Positions 26,993 to 37,638 are shown, counted from the first letter of the stretch. The stretch is 64,000 bases of DNA from Corynebacterium meitnerae (GCF_027570075.1 NZ_JAKMUS010000006.1:1-64000); one strand, 5' to 3'. Made by a program: numbers and translations. Notes: generated by a model from the letters alone, not told the origin.

Positions 26993-27001
26993 TATCCACA
27001 G
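26993..27001 (+). promoter_or_regulatory. DnaA-box-like site TTATCCACA
   Basis: A consensus DnaA box lies between the divergent AhpD-like and DUF2786-like genes. Whether DnaA binds here is unknown. Confidence 0.35.
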
Positions 27002-27089
27002 GCTGGCGCGCGGAGTGGTGAGGGCGTGTCCTGGTGGCGCGATAGATGTGGGTTCGTACCTTTCAACAACACACCACAAGGGGGACAAC

Positions 27090-27833
27090 ATGGGTACAGG
27101 AACAATCGGGACTTACGGAAACATCGACAAAATTAAAGAACGCGTGCAGAAACTCCTCAATCAAGCTGCGGATCAAGCCGGCACGGCTGAGGGTGATGCT
27201 TTTTATCGCAAGGCCTTTGACCTCATGGCCACGTACGGTTTTGAAGAGCGTGACTTAGATAGTCCGGGTGCGGATGATGAGGTGGTTACGCGCGAGTTCC
27301 GCTTTGCCGGTGCATATACGGACATGCAGTCACAGTTGCTCAGTTATCTCGTCGCCGCACTCCACTGCGTGGCATTTAGGCACGGCAAAAGGAACTCCAC
27401 CAAAGTGGAATCAACCATGGTCTTCGGTGTGCGCAGACACGTGGAGCGCGTGGAATTACTCTTTGCCATCCTCAACCCACAGATGGCCGCGGGTGCGCGC
27501 CGGGTGAAGGGCGATAGCCTGCGCGGGGTGTCTACGGTGGTGGCGCGCCGCTCATATATGCACGGTTTCGCCGCCACTATCTATGAACGCCTCAGCGCCG
27601 CGGAGACCAACGTAGCCACTGGACAAGAAAGATATGCACTCGCGCTTATTGACGATGTGGGGAAGGCCGAATCCGCCCGCGACGACTTCATCCGCGCCCA
27701 AGGCCTGTACTTGGTCTCGTCGAAGACCAAGCGCCAAACGGATGTGGCTTCGTACTGGCAAGGCATGAGCGATGGGGAGAACAGCGACCTCGGTCAAACC
27801 CGCGTGAGAGCCCGGCCAGCGCTGCCGTGTTAG
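27090..27833 (+). CDS. DUF2786-like protein of unknown function
   Basis: A 247-residue protein. IDKIKERVQKLLNQAADQAG, TAEGDAFYRKAFDLMATYGF matches the DUF2786 N-terminal helical segment (often found in phage- or plasmid-related proteins). The middle part has the YLVAALHCVAF... HVERVELLFAILNPQ segment and RRSYMHGFAATIYERL; a DUF7168-like tail fits. GGGGGA is nine bases upstream of the ATG. No function assigned. Confidence 0.7.
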   Translation: MGTGTIGTYGNIDKIKERVQKLLNQAADQAGTAEGDAFYRKAFDLMATYGFEERDLDSPGADDEVVTREFRFAGAYTDMQSQLLSYLVAALHCVAFRHGKRNSTKVESTMVFGVRRHVERVELLFAILNPQMAAGARRVKGDSLRGVSTVVARRSYMHGFAATIYERLSAAETNVATGQERYALALIDDVGKAESARDDFIRAQGLYLVSSKTKRQTDVASYWQGMSDGENSDLGQTRVRARPALPC

Positions 27834-27840
27834 ACAGCGC

Positions 27841-29151
27841 CTAGCGGGAAGACCGGATGGTGAAGGCCAAGACTGCAGCGACAATGCACGCGATCGCGCA
27901 GGCTTGGTACAGCCCCGGGTAGCCGCCGAGGTACTTCAAACCCGCGGCGGCGAACAGCCCGGCGACCATGTTCGCTGTGCCTTGCGCCAAGGTCATGATG
28001 GACACGTCCCGGGCGCGGTTGATCTTCGAGGGGAGTGACTCGTTGATCATGGCTTGTTCGACGGCGGAGAACATACCCCACGCAGCACCGAGGAATACCG
28101 CGGCGACAACGACGAAGGTCACGGCGTCCACGAAGGTCATGATGACGGTCGCCCCAGCCATGGTCAGTGCCGCCAGGATGAGGAAGATGCGGCGGCGTTC
28201 CAGTTTGTCGGACAAGGTGCCAGACACCGCAGCTGTGACCATAGTGACCACCGCAAACACGACGGTGAGGATGAGCACCCACGTGTCCGGATCGCCCACA
28301 CCGATGTAATCGCGCAAGTAGTAGAGGAGGTAGAACAACGCGGTGTACTGGGTGGCGTGCATGACAAAGCGCGCCAGGAAGACAGTCCAGTAATTGCGGT
28401 AGGCCGACAGAGGCAGTTTCTCAGTCTCGCTGTCACTGCCGAGGACGATGGCCCCGAACTCTGCCTGCTCGTCCACGGTTGATTGGTTGACCGCCGGGTC
28501 AATCGCGCCAGGACCGAAGCCCAGCTGGATGACCAAGCCCAAAGCCAAGCCGGCGATGATGATGTAGGCCCAGTTCAGTGGGAACAAGCTCGCAATCGCG
28601 GTGCCGCCCACAAGACCAAGGACGTACGTGACGCCGAGGACACTGGAGATCGCCCCGAAGCGTTTTTGGGGCACAACATCAGCGGTGATGGTGAACAGGT
28701 TGTTCGTCATGAACGCGACGAAGCATTGGATGAGACACCACAGCACCACGAGCGACCAGTAAGGAGGCGTGAAGGACAACGCCAACATGCCCAACGATGC
28801 CAGTGGGACCGCCAGCATGATCCACGGGAAGCGCTTGCCCCAACGCCGCGCCCACGCCGAATGATTGGATAGGCGGGAGCGGTCAGAGATCACTCCCACG
28901 ATGAGGCTGCTTGCTACGGCGGTGGCGCCACCGCACATCATGAGCAGTGCGAGCGCGTTTTCATAGCTATCCGGCCGCACCGCAATCATCTGGTTGGCCA
29001 GCAGGAGCTGCGATGGTCCGGCCCAGACAAGGCAGGTGCCAATGTAGGCCAGTGCGAACTTCCAGAAGAACGCGCGCGGTTGGCGCTCCGCGATCGTTGT
29101 GCCGGCCGTTGTGTCGGCGGTCGCTGGGGTGTGGTGCTGTGCGTGTGTCAC
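27841..29151 (-). CDS. MFS transporter of the sugar type
   Basis: A 436-residue protein with about 12 predicted membrane helices and the MFS loop motif VGVISDRSRLS (after TM2). The 29,151 GTG overlaps the stop of the upstream glycosidase gene by four bases (GTGA), so the two are one operon. The pairing with a family 1 glycosidase suggests uptake of a glycoside or disaccharide. The substrate is not known. Confidence 0.85.
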   Translation of the reverse strand: MTHAQHHTPATADTTAGTTIAERQPRAFFWKFALAYIGTCLVWAGPSQLLLANQMIAVRPDSYENALALLMMCGGATAVASSLIVGVISDRSRLSNHSAWARRWGKRFPWIMLAVPLASLGMLALSFTPPYWSLVVLWCLIQCFVAFMTNNLFTITADVVPQKRFGAISSVLGVTYVLGLVGGTAIASLFPLNWAYIIIAGLALGLVIQLGFGPGAIDPAVNQSTVDEQAEFGAIVLGSDSETEKLPLSAYRNYWTVFLARFVMHATQYTALFYLLYYLRDYIGVGDPDTWVLILTVVFAVVTMVTAAVSGTLSDKLERRRIFLILAALTMAGATVIMTFVDAVTFVVVAAVFLGAAWGMFSAVEQAMINESLPSKINRARDVSIMTLAQGTANMVAGLFAAAGLKYLGGYPGLYQACAIACIVAAVLAFTIRSSR

Positions 29152-30533
29152 TTCAGACCTCTGCCGGGAGTGCTGATGCGGGCGTCCTTGGCGGTGGGCT
29201 CGCGGTACTGTTCGTCGATCGCGGTGGTCAACGCACCAGCGCGGTTGATATCGCGCAGCATGTAGGCCGCGGGCTTCGGGTCGCGGCCAAGGTCGTCGTC
29301 AAGGGCCACCACGCCGAAGTGCTGGGCCATGCCCTCGGACCACTCCCAGTTATCCACGAAGCACCAGTGGTAATAGCGCTCCACCGGGATGGCTTCCTGC
29401 GGGGTGCCATCGGGAGCAGGCATGCCAGCGTTAAGGCGGGCGAGCTCCTCCAAGTGGTCGTAGACGAAGCCGCAGCGGAAGGACTCGGTGTTGTCGGCGG
29501 TGCCATTTTCCGTGATCCAGATGGGCAGGTCATATTCCTTGGCCAGGGGAGCGGAGACCTCCACGATTCCGCGCGGGTAGATCTCCCAGCCCAGGTCGTT
29601 GGTGGGGCGGCCGGGGAAGGTGGCGTCATCAAAACCCTTGACGGCGGTGCGGGAGTAGTAATTAATCGCAATCGCATCGGCGTAGTAGGTTTTGGAGCCC
29701 GCACCGTTGCCGAAACCACGCGGCAGAGACTCAGGGCGGCCAAGGACGGGATCGAATTTCCCGCGGTAGAAGGCCTTTTCCATGGCGCCCTGGAAGAGGT
29801 ATTCCACCAGCGGAGTCAGCGCCCGGTGAATTGGGTTGGAAGGATTCATCGGATCAAACACGCGCTTGTGGTGGGCGAAGGTGACCTTGATCTCCCGGTC
29901 GGGTGCGTCCAGGCGGGCGTGGATGCGCTCGTAGGCGAGCAGGTGAGCAGCAGCCATGTTCTGCAGCACCTTGCGTACGGGCAGGTAGCCACCCTTTCCG
30001 GGTGGCTGGGAGCCGAAGAGGAAAGCTTCGGAGGCGTAGACGTTGGGTTCGTTGATGGTGATCCAGTCGTCGATGAAGTCCCCGAGGTGGTCGAGCACCA
30101 CGTCAACAAAATCCAGGAAAGCCGGTACGATCTCCGGGTTCGTCCACCCGCCGCGACGCTCTAGCCAGAGCGGCTGTCCGAAGTGGTGCAAGGTCACCAG
30201 CGGTTCGATGCCCTTGGCCTTCAGGTCGCGGTACTCCTCGGCGTAGCGCTCCAGCGCAGCGGTGTCGTACTGGCCGGGGGCAGGCTCAATGCGGGACCAC
30301 TCCACACCCACGCGGGCGATGGGGAATTCCAATTCCGCCATGAGCTCGTTGTCCTCGCGCCACTTCAACCAGTGGCCGGTGGTCGGCTCAAGCGTTGTGC
30401 CGTCGGTAATGTTTCCGCCATCGGCCCATTCAGACCAGTTGCTGGGGCAGGGGGAGCCCTCGATCTGCAGGCCAGCCGAAGCTGTGCCGATGCGCATTCC
30501 GTTCAGTGGGATATCGGTGGTGTTTTTGGACAT
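29148..30533 (-). CDS. Family 1 glycoside hydrolase (beta-glucosidase-like)
   Basis: The 461-residue enzyme has the GH1 acid/base motif TINEPN with Glu162 and the nucleophile motif ITENGT with Glu342. LVTLHHFGQPLWLERRGGW carries the conserved substrate-binding residues. The start MSKNTTDIPL at 30,533 was chosen with AGGGTGA upstream; a longer open start is possible. It is the first gene of an operon with the MFS transporter. Lacks a signal peptide, so it acts in the cytoplasm. Confidence 0.92.
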   Translation of the reverse strand: MSKNTTDIPLNGMRIGTASAGLQIEGSPCPSNWSEWADGGNITDGTTLEPTTGHWLKWREDNELMAELEFPIARVGVEWSRIEPAPGQYDTAALERYAEEYRDLKAKGIEPLVTLHHFGQPLWLERRGGWTNPEIVPAFLDFVDVVLDHLGDFIDDWITINEPNVYASEAFLFGSQPPGKGGYLPVRKVLQNMAAAHLLAYERIHARLDAPDREIKVTFAHHKRVFDPMNPSNPIHRALTPLVEYLFQGAMEKAFYRGKFDPVLGRPESLPRGFGNGAGSKTYYADAIAINYYSRTAVKGFDDATFPGRPTNDLGWEIYPRGIVEVSAPLAKEYDLPIWITENGTADNTESFRCGFVYDHLEELARLNAGMPAPDGTPQEAIPVERYYHWCFVDNWEWSEGMAQHFGVVALDDDLGRDPKPAAYMLRDINRAGALTTAIDEQYREPTAKDARISTPGRGLK

Positions 30534-30585
30534 GAAAGTCACCCTAAAGGTCATGTGGTCTTGATGTTGCGGTTTGCGCATGTTC

Positions 30586-30596
30586 GCTTATCGACG
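30586..30596 (-). repeat. CGTCGATAAGC word, copy 8
   Basis: 53 bases upstream of the glycosidase start, on its template side; extends as CGTCGATAAGCGAAC. Confidence 0.85.
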
Positions 30597-30729
30597 CGTT
30601 CCAGCACCTGCTTTTGGGGGTAAAACAAGTGGAACTTTTGGGGCAAATAATGATTTTGCAGCGAACGCCATAATCGCGTTTTAACGTGACGCGGGACACA
30701 TTGTTTTTTGAGGGGAAAGGATAATCCTT

Positions 30730-32316
30730 ATGGCCAAGAAACTGAGCGGGGTGCTTCTCGCGGCGACACTGGCAGTGACCTCCACGGTTGTTGCGCCAGG
30801 TGGAGTGGGGTTTGCTGCGGCAGATGAAGTGGCAGGTGAAGTGGCTGCGACTGCAGATGGGTTCTACAACACGGCAGACGTTGCCCCGTCCACGCCGGGT
30901 GAAATTCTCAAGCAGATGAAGACGTCCTACTCAAACATCCTTGGCTCTACGGATTCTGAGCTCCCGCCGGAAGCCACGAAGATCATGTACACCACCACCG
31001 ACGCGAATGGTCAGCTCGTCCCGGTGACGGGCTACATGGTGGAGCCGACCGTGCCGTGGCGTGGCAAGGGTCCGCGCCCCACGCTGGTGGTTGGCCGTGG
31101 CACGGTGGGGCAGGGTGACCACTGTGCGCCGTCGCGGAACTGGCCGCTGGATGGGCAGCCGGACCCGATTTCGTCGAAACGCACTGTGAACCTTGAGGGT
31201 CTCTATGACTTCGCCATGTCTCGGTACGGCGTGCGCGTCGTTGTGACTGACCTGGTGGGAATGGGCACCGAGGGTGTGCATACCTACATGAACCGCTTGG
31301 ACCAGGCGCACGCGATGCTCGATGCGGCACGTGCTGTGAAGCACCTCGTGGGTGAGGAGAACTTTGGCAAGATCGGCTTCTATGGCCACTCCCAGGGCGG
31401 TGGCGCATCGGCGGCAGCCGTCGAGGAGGCGCGCAATTACTACAGCGCTGATGAGCAGGCGAACATTGCTGGCGCCTACGCGTCGGCACCGCCGGCGAAC
31501 CTGCGCGAGGTTCAGCGCAATATTGATGGCTCGGATCTCTCCGGCGCGATCGGCTACACCATCAACGGCATGGTTGAGCGCTATGACGGATTCGAAGATG
31601 TCCTGGATAAGTACCTGAGTGAAAAGGGTAAAGAGGTACTGGAGTCGTTCAAGAACACCTGCACCAACGACATCACTGAGGAGCCCTATGCTTTCATGAC
31701 CACGCGTGAGTGGACGAAGGATGGGCGCTCCCTGGAAGAAATCCTCAAAGAACCGGACATGGCCAAGGCGCTCGAGCGTATGGATGAGCAGGAGATTGGC
31801 CAGGGTTCTCCCGTTGCGCCCGTCATGGTGATCAGTGGCCGCTACGACCGTCAGGTGGAATTCAAGCAGGCACGCAACCTGGCTATGAAGTGGTGCACGG
31901 TCGATGGTGCCCAGGTGATCTACCGCGATGACATTGTTCCGGAGATTGAGGACGGCATGCCGAACCACCTCGTCCAGGCGATGAGTGGTCCGCTGTACGG
32001 CTTCGGCTTCATGCTTGACCGCTTCAACGGCAAGCCGCTGCCGGAAGACCAGGTGTGCAAGAACTTCGGTGGCAATAAGGAAACGGACAAGTACGGCTCC
32101 GGGGTGTCCATGAGTTCGCACCTGTCCTCCATGCCGCTGAGCAGCAAGCTTGTGCCGAATAACGCGCCTGAAAGTGGCCCGAGCTCCGGTGTGGACGGCT
32201 CCGGTATCTCCAACCAAGAAGGCATTCTGGCCACGATCATCTTGGCGGTGTTGGGCATTATTGGCGCCGGCATCGGTGCGGGATGGCCGATGCTGAGCCA
32301 GATGCTCAAGTTCTAG
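30730..32316 (+). CDS. Secreted lipase of the LIP family
   Basis: A 528-residue exported alpha/beta-hydrolase. A signal peptide spans about residues 1-32 (MAKKLSGVLLAATLAVTSTV). The nucleophile motif GHSQGG has Ser221, and the domain (PVTGYMVEPTVPW, GHSQGGGASAAAVEEARNYY, NSNxxP-like ending VMVISGRYDRQVEFKQARNL) fits secretory lipases of corynebacteria and Candida LIP type. A C-terminal hydrophobic helix (ILATIILAVLGIIGAGIGAG) before LSQMLKF suggests cell-envelope retention. It stands alone between rplE and rpsH. Confidence 0.88.
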   Translation: MAKKLSGVLLAATLAVTSTVVAPGGVGFAAADEVAGEVAATADGFYNTADVAPSTPGEILKQMKTSYSNILGSTDSELPPEATKIMYTTTDANGQLVPVTGYMVEPTVPWRGKGPRPTLVVGRGTVGQGDHCAPSRNWPLDGQPDPISSKRTVNLEGLYDFAMSRYGVRVVVTDLVGMGTEGVHTYMNRLDQAHAMLDAARAVKHLVGEENFGKIGFYGHSQGGGASAAAVEEARNYYSADEQANIAGAYASAPPANLREVQRNIDGSDLSGAIGYTINGMVERYDGFEDVLDKYLSEKGKEVLESFKNTCTNDITEEPYAFMTTREWTKDGRSLEEILKEPDMAKALERMDEQEIGQGSPVAPVMVISGRYDRQVEFKQARNLAMKWCTVDGAQVIYRDDIVPEIEDGMPNHLVQAMSGPLYGFGFMLDRFNGKPLPEDQVCKNFGGNKETDKYGSGVSMSSHLSSMPLSSKLVPNNAPESGPSSGVDGSGISNQEGILATIILAVLGIIGAGIGAGWPMLSQMLKF

Positions 32317-32663
32317 CGGGGCAGCGCGAATAAGCGATTTGTGCATTATCTGCGCTGACCTGTAGGGTTGACCGACGGACCTGCGCGCATGGCACGTAGT
32401 GTGCATTTCGTGCGCGTCAGAGCCGTAAGAACGTAAGAATCCAACTTTGTTGCAGGCCCCCCGCCTCAATGCGGACCGTATGGAGGGTGGCGGCGAGCAC
32501 CTGGCGTTACTAAGCGCTGGGGAGCGCCCCAACTGCTCGTTCACACAGCGTGTGCGGGCAAAAGTAGCCCCCGACACATCACACGGAAAACGCAGTCAGC
32601 CGCTTTAATGCGGCGGACATATGGGTGGAGAGGAACCGCAACGAGAAAGGTAAGCGGTCAACT
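32317..32663 (+). promoter_or_regulatory. Region upstream of rpsH
   Basis: No gene and no clear terminator or operator are seen in these 347 bases. A promoter for the rpsH block must be here. GAAAGGTAAG lies about 20 to 12 bases before the rpsH ATG as a ribosome-binding site. Confidence 0.3.
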
Positions 32664-33062
32664 ATGACCATGACAGATCCCATTGCGGACATGCTGTCTC
32701 GCGTGCGCAACGCAAACAACGCGCACCACGAGACCGTGTCCATGCCCTCCTCGAAGTTGAAGGTCAACATCGCGGAGATCCTCAAGCAGGAGGGCTACAT
32801 CGCTGACTACAAGGTTGAGGATGCAAAGGTCGGCAAGACCCTCTCCCTCGACCTGAAGTACGGCCCGTCCCGTCAGACTTCCATCGCTGGCCTGCGCCGC
32901 GTGTCCAAGCCGGGCCTGCGTGTGTACGCCAAGTCGACTGACCTGCCGCAGGTTCTCGGCGGCCTGGGTGTGGCAATCATCTCCACGTCCCAGGGTCTGC
33001 TCACGGACCGCCAGGCCCAAGAGAAGGGTGTAGGTGGGGAAGTCCTCGCCTACGTCTGGTAA
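32664..33062 (+). CDS. rpsH: 30S ribosomal protein S8
   Basis: S8 nucleates the 30S platform and represses the spc operon in other bacteria. The 132-residue product ([49 protein letters not shown]) is complete. The start at 32,664 was set by the family alignment; upstream codons are not conserved. rplF follows 14 bases later. Confidence 0.97.
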   Translation: MTMTDPIADMLSRVRNANNAHHETVSMPSSKLKVNIAEILKQEGYIADYKVEDAKVGKTLSLDLKYGPSRQTSIAGLRRVSKPGLRVYAKSTDLPQVLGGLGVAIISTSQGLLTDRQAQEKGVGGEVLAYVW

Positions 33063-33076
33063 GGGAGGAGTAGTAC

Positions 33077-33613
33077 ATGTCTCGCGTAGGAAACGCACCC
33101 ATCGCTATCCCCAACGGTGTAGAGACCAAGATCGACGGCCAGCACGTTGAGGTGAAGGGCCCGAAGGGCACCCTCTCCGTCGACGTTCCGGCACCGATCT
33201 CCGCTGTCGTTGAGGACAACCAGATTGTGGTCTCCCGTCCGGATGACCACCGTGACAACCGCTCCCTGCACGGTCTGAGCCGCTCGCTGATCAACAACTG
33301 CGTTGTTGGTGTGACCGAGGGTTACAAGATCAACATGGAGATCTTCGGTGTTGGCTACCGTGTTCAGCTCAAGGGCAAGGACCTCGAGTTCTCCCTCGGC
33401 TACTCCCACCCGATCCTCATTGAGGCTCCGGAGGGCGTCACGTTCGCCGTTGACGGCAACACGAAGCTGTCCATCGAAGGTATCAACAAGCAGCAGGTTG
33501 GCCAGATCGCTGCGAACATCCGCCGCCTCCGCAAGGATGACCCGTACAAGGGTAAGGGCATCCGTTACGCGGGCGAGCAGGTTCGCCGCAAGGTCGGAAA
33601 GACGGGTAAGTAA
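33077..33613 (+). CDS. rplF: 50S ribosomal protein L6
   Basis: L6 supports the factor-binding region. The 178-residue product ([58 protein letters not shown]) is complete and lies four bases before rplR. Confidence 0.98.
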   Translation: MSRVGNAPIAIPNGVETKIDGQHVEVKGPKGTLSVDVPAPISAVVEDNQIVVSRPDDHRDNRSLHGLSRSLINNCVVGVTEGYKINMEIFGVGYRVQLKGKDLEFSLGYSHPILIEAPEGVTFAVDGNTKLSIEGINKQQVGQIAANIRRLRKDDPYKGKGIRYAGEQVRRKVGKTGK

Positions 33614-33616
33614 ACA

Positions 33617-34018
33617 ATGAGCACTGAAGCAAAGCAGAAGCGCACCCCGGTCGGCCGGGACATTGCAACCCGCCGCCGCGAAGCACGCGTCCGCCGCCAC
33701 AACCGCATCCGCAAGACGCTGCGTGGCACCCCGGAGACCCCGCGTCTCGTTGTCCACCGCAGCTCCCGCCACGTGCACGTTCAGGTCATCGACGACCTGG
33801 CAGGCCACACCCTGGTCTCCGCTTCCTCCATGGAAGACGCAGTGCGCACCCTCGAGGGCGACAAGAAGGCCAAGGCAGCCAAGGTTGGCCAGCTCATCGC
33901 TGAGCGCGCCAAGGCTGCTGGCATCGAAGAGATCGTCTTTGACCGCGGCGGATACAAGTACCACGGCCGCGTCGCCGCTCTGGCTGACGCCGCACGTGAA
34001 GGTGGTCTGAAGTTCTAA
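33617..34018 (+). CDS. rplR: 50S ribosomal protein L18
   Basis: L18 binds 5S rRNA. The 133-residue product ([40 protein letters not shown]) is complete. It is followed after 46 bases by rpsE. Confidence 0.97.
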   Translation: MSTEAKQKRTPVGRDIATRRREARVRRHNRIRKTLRGTPETPRLVVHRSSRHVHVQVIDDLAGHTLVSASSMEDAVRTLEGDKKAKAAKVGQLIAERAKAAGIEEIVFDRGGYKYHGRVAALADAAREGGLKF

Positions 34019-34064
34019 TGACCATCGCAGCTAAGTACGTAAACATCAACGGAAGGATCGCGTA

Positions 34065-34754
34065 ATGGCCGAGCGTGAACGGCGTGACGGCGGAGCATCC
34101 GCCGAAGACCAGAAGAACAACAGCACCGAGCAGCGTGGCGAGCGCGGTGGCCGCAACGAACGTGGTGGCCGAGGCGACCGCAATGAGCGTGGTGGCCGCG
34201 GCCGCCGCGACGACCGCCGTGGCGGTGCACAGGACGAGCGCGATAAGTACATCGAGCGCGTCGTCACCATCAACCGTGTTGCCAAGACCGTTAAGGGCGG
34301 CCGCAACATGTCCTTCACCGCACTCGTTGTGGTTGGCGATGGCCAGGGCATGGTTGGCGTCGGCTACGGCAAGGCAAAGGAAGTCCCGGCTGCTATTCAG
34401 AAGGGTGCAGAGGAAGCTCGCAAGAACTTCTTCCGCGTCCCGATGATCGGCGGCACCATCCCTCACCCGGTTCAGGCTGAAGCTGCAGCGGGCATCGTTA
34501 TGCTCCGTCCGGCTGCTCCTGGTACCGGTGTCATCGCCGGTGGCGCAGTCCGTCCGGTGCTTGAGTGCGCTGGTGTCCAGGACATCCTGGCGAAGTCCCT
34601 TGGCTCCGACAACGCCCTCAACGTGGTTCAGGCCACCGTTGCTGGCCTGAAGGAGCTCGTCCGCCCCGAGGAAGTTGCTGCACGTCGCGGCAAGTCCATC
34701 GAGGAAGTGGCACCGGCCCGTATGCTGCGCGCACGCGCAGGACAGGAGGCTTAA
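34065..34754 (+). CDS. rpsE: 30S ribosomal protein S5
   Basis: S5 takes part in decoding fidelity. The conserved part starts near residue 58 ([20 protein letters not shown]) and continues through [20 protein letters not shown]. The first 57 residues form a long RGG/RNERGG-rich extension (three RGG-type repeats) that is absent from E. coli S5 but typical for corynebacteria, though long here. Start is supported by spacing from rplR. Confidence 0.97.
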   Translation: MAERERRDGGASAEDQKNNSTEQRGERGGRNERGGRGDRNERGGRGRRDDRRGGAQDERDKYIERVVTINRVAKTVKGGRNMSFTALVVVGDGQGMVGVGYGKAKEVPAAIQKGAEEARKNFFRVPMIGGTIPHPVQAEAAAGIVMLRPAAPGTGVIAGGAVRPVLECAGVQDILAKSLGSDNALNVVQATVAGLKELVRPEEVAARRGKSIEEVAPARMLRARAGQEA

Positions 34755-34759
34755 GCACA

Positions 34760-34945
34760 ATGGCTCTGAAGATTACGCTGCACCACGGCAAGGTCGGCGA
34801 GAAGCCGGTCACCCGTAAGAACCTCGAGGCTCTGGGCCTGCGCAAGATCGGCCAGTCCGTCATTAAGAAGGACAACGATGCTACGCGCGGTCAGATCCTC
34901 AAGGTGGCCCACCTGGTCACCGTCGAAGAAGTAGCAGGGGAGTAG
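34760..34945 (+). CDS. rpmD: 50S ribosomal protein L30
   Basis: The 61-residue product (MALKITLHHGKVGEKPVTRK, NLEALGLRKIGQSVIKKDND) is a typical L30. It begins five bases after rpsE and precedes rplO by seven bases. L30 is one of the shortest proteins in the cluster. Confidence 0.96.
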   Translation: MALKITLHHGKVGEKPVTRKNLEALGLRKIGQSVIKKDNDATRGQILKVAHLVTVEEVAGE

Positions 34946-34952
34946 ATAAACC

Positions 34953-35423
34953 ATGGCTGAAGTAATCAAGCTCCATGATCTGCGCCCGGCTGAGGGCGCT
35001 AACAAGGCCAAGACCCGCGTCGGCCGCGGTGAGGCTTCCAAGGGTAAGACCGCAGGTCGCGGTACGAAGGGCACCAAGGCTCGTAAGCAGGTTTCCGCTG
35101 CTTTCGAGGGTGGCCAGATGCCGCTGCACATGCGTCTGCCGAAGCTCAAGGGCTTCAAGAACCCGAACAAGATCGTCTACCAGGTGGTCAACGTTTCCGA
35201 CCTGGCAAAGGCGTTCCCGGAGGGTGGCACCGTCGCCGTTGCAGACCTCGTCGCTGCTGGCCTTGTTCGCAAGAACCAGCCGGTGAAGGTCCTGGGCGAT
35301 GGCGAGATCAGCGTCAAGCTGGACATCACCGCCGAGAAGTTCTCCAAGTCTGCGGCTGAGAAGATCGCCGCAGCTGGTGGTTCCACCACGGAGGCAACTG
35401 TGAAGGCTGGCGAGGAGAAGTAA
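34953..35423 (+). CDS. rplO: 50S ribosomal protein L15
   Basis: L15 is a late 50S assembly protein. The 156-residue product ([40 protein letters not shown]) is complete, with an alanine-rich C-terminal tail ([20 protein letters not shown]). A terminator follows before secY. Confidence 0.97.
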   Translation: MAEVIKLHDLRPAEGANKAKTRVGRGEASKGKTAGRGTKGTKARKQVSAAFEGGQMPLHMRLPKLKGFKNPNKIVYQVVNVSDLAKAFPEGGTVAVADLVAAGLVRKNQPVKVLGDGEISVKLDITAEKFSKSAAEKIAAAGGSTTEATVKAGEEK

Positions 35424-35448
35424 TTTCTCACTCCTAGTTTTCTTGAGA

Positions 35449-35495
35449 ACTCCCCGCGTGAGAGGGCATCTGCTCTTCTCATACGGGGAGTTTTC
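35449..35495 (+). terminator. rplO terminator
   Basis: AACTCCCCG (35,449-35,457) pairs with CGGGGAGTT (35,484-35,492) around a long loop, followed by TTTCG. A one-mismatch copy of the recurrent word, CGTCGAAAAGC on the minus strand, follows at 35,515-35,525. The 271-base spacer to secY otherwise holds no gene. Confidence 0.75.
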
Positions 35496-35694
35496 GCATT
35501 CCATGCCAAAGCATGCTTTTCGACGCTCGTTTGAACTGCCACCGGAATCATGGTTTCTCAGGCGAACCTGCTAGGGTAGACGAGTCATTTACGTTTCGTG
35601 TTTGCGTCAAGCATTTATGAAACGGCATAAACGTTATCTACTGTCCGCTATCACCGCGGGGTGACTACCTTGCGGCGATGAGCCAGGAGGCCAC

Positions 35695-37023
35695 GTGTCC
35701 ACCATTGTCCAGGCGTTCAAGGATGCCGATCTTCGCAAGAAGATCCTGATCACGCTAGCTCTTGTCATCCTCTACCGCATTGGCGCTCAGATCCCCACGC
35801 CGGGAGTTGATTACGGCATCATTGCCGAGCGTCTTCGCGCACTGACCCAGGGTGATCAGGGCAATATCTTCTCGGTGATCAGCCTGTTCTCAGGCGGTGC
35901 CTTGCTGCAGTTGTCGGTGTTTGCCATCGGCATCATGCCGTACATTACGGCGTCCATTATTACGCAGCTGCTCACCGTGGTGATTCCTCGTTTTGAGGAA
36001 TTGAAGAAGGAGGGCCAAGCCGGCCAAAACAAGATGACGCAGTACACGCGTTATCTGACGGTTGCGCTGGCACTGCTGCAGTCCGCTGGCATTGTGGCGC
36101 TGGCTGACCGTGAGCAGCTCCTCGGCCAGGGTGTGCCGGTGCTCGTGGAGGACCGCACGATCTGGACCCTCGTGATGATGGTCATTGTGATGACCTCTGG
36201 TGCCGTGCTCATCATGTGGCTCGGTGAGATCATCACGGAGAAGGGTGTGGGCAACGGTATGTCCCTGCTCATCTTCGCCGGTATTGCTACTCGTCTGCCA
36301 ACGGATGGTGCGAACATCTTCCGCCAGTCCGGCCCGCTGGTGTTCGCTGTGGTTGCTGCTGCAGTGATCCTGCTGGTCGTGGGCATCGTGTTCATTGAGC
36401 AGGGCCAGCGCCGTATCCCGGTCCAGTACGCCAAGCGCATGGTGGGCCGCCGCCAGTACGGTGGCACGTCCACCTACCTGCCGCTGAAGGTCAACCAGGC
36501 CGGCGTTATTCCGGTGATCTTCGCGTCCTCCCTCATGTATGTTCCGGTTCTGATCACTCAGATTGTGAACTCCAACAAGGCCACCCCGCCGGACAACTGG
36601 TGGATGTCCACAGTCATGGCGTGGCTGCAGAACCCGGCTTCGTGGCAGTACATCCTGACCTACTTCACGCTGATCATCTTCTTCGCGTACTTCTACGTGT
36701 CCATTCAGTACGACCCGTATGAGCAGGCAGACAACATGAAGAAGTACGGCGGCTTCATCCCGGGTATTCGCCCGGGCCGTCCGACTGCGCAGTACCTCGC
36801 TTTTGTGATGAACCGTCTGCTGTTCGTCGGTGCGATCTACCTTGGCCTCATTGCCATCCTGCCGAACATTGCCCTTGACTTGGGTGTTGGCGGTGCCGGT
36901 GGTGGCGGTATGTCCGCGTTCGGTGGTACGGCTATCCTGATTATGGTGTCCGTGGCCCTGACCACGGTGAAGCAAATTGAATCCCAACTCCTGCAATCCA
37001 ACTACGAAGGACTGTTGAAATAA
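35695..37023 (+). CDS. secY: Preprotein translocase subunit SecY
   Basis: SecY forms the channel of the Sec machinery. The 442-residue protein begins with GTG behind AGGAGG and has ten predicted membrane helices; [16 protein letters not shown], [24 protein letters not shown] segments and the [20 protein letters not shown] cytoplasmic loop are normal. It overlaps adk by one base. Confidence 0.98.
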   Translation: MSTIVQAFKDADLRKKILITLALVILYRIGAQIPTPGVDYGIIAERLRALTQGDQGNIFSVISLFSGGALLQLSVFAIGIMPYITASIITQLLTVVIPRFEELKKEGQAGQNKMTQYTRYLTVALALLQSAGIVALADREQLLGQGVPVLVEDRTIWTLVMMVIVMTSGAVLIMWLGEIITEKGVGNGMSLLIFAGIATRLPTDGANIFRQSGPLVFAVVAAAVILLVVGIVFIEQGQRRIPVQYAKRMVGRRQYGGTSTYLPLKVNQAGVIPVIFASSLMYVPVLITQIVNSNKATPPDNWWMSTVMAWLQNPASWQYILTYFTLIIFFAYFYVSIQYDPYEQADNMKKYGGFIPGIRPGRPTAQYLAFVMNRLLFVGAIYLGLIAILPNIALDLGVGGAGGGGMSAFGGTAILIMVSVALTTVKQIESQLLQSNYEGLLK

Positions 37024-37568
37024 TGCGACTTGTACTCCTCGGCCCTCCCGGTGCCGGTAAGGGCACCCAGGCAGCGATCATTTCGGAGAAGCTCGGTATT
37101 CCGCACATCTCCACCGGTGACCTGTTCCGCGCCAACATTGGTGAGGGAACCCCGCTGGGTGTAGAGGCGAAGGAGTACATCGACGCCGGCAAGCTGGTGC
37201 CCACCTCGGTGACCGCTCGCATGGTGGAGGAGCGTCTGGCTGAAGCTGATGCTGCAAACGGCTGGCTTCTCGACGGCTTCCCGCGCACCGTCGAGCAGGC
37301 AGAGATCCTTGAGGCGCTGCTCAACTCGAAGGGCCAGAAGCTCGACGGCGTGATCAACTTCCAGGTGGACGAGGACACGGTTGTCGGCCGCATGCTGGCC
37401 CGCGGCCGTGCTGATGACAATGAGGACACGATCCGCACCCGCCTGCAGGTTTACCGCGATGAGACTGCTCCGCTGATTGACCACTACGGCGAGGCACTGA
37501 TCAACATTGACGCTGACGGTGAAGTCGAGCAGGTTAACGCCCGCACGATGGAGAAGCTGGGTAAGTAA
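37023..37568 (+). CDS. adk: Adenylate kinase
   Basis: Interconverts ATP+AMP with 2 ADP. The P-loop [10 protein letters not shown] is at residues 7-16, and DGFPRTVEQ holds the second motif. At 181 residues it is the short form with no zinc-LID domain, as is common in actinobacteria. It begins at the secY stop (TAATG) and is followed by a terminator and map. Confidence 0.97.
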   Translation: MRLVLLGPPGAGKGTQAAIISEKLGIPHISTGDLFRANIGEGTPLGVEAKEYIDAGKLVPTSVTARMVEERLAEADAANGWLLDGFPRTVEQAEILEALLNSKGQKLDGVINFQVDEDTVVGRMLARGRADDNEDTIRTRLQVYRDETAPLIDHYGEALINIDADGEVEQVNARTMEKLGK

Positions 37569-37585
37569 ACGTGCCCCATGCATGA

Positions 37586-37620
37586 GCGCTGGCCGCAATC
37601 AGGCCAGCGCTTCTCTTTTT
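37586..37620 (+). terminator. Terminator between adk and map
   Basis: GCGCTGGCC (37,586-37,594) and GGCCAGCGC (37,602-37,610) form a perfect 9-bp stem with a seven-base loop, followed by TTCTCTTTTT. The map ribosome-binding site GAAGGAAGGG begins immediately after, so map may be expressed partly by readthrough or by a promoter inside adk. Confidence 0.8.
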
Positions 37621-37638
37621 GAAGGAAGGGACCAGAAG

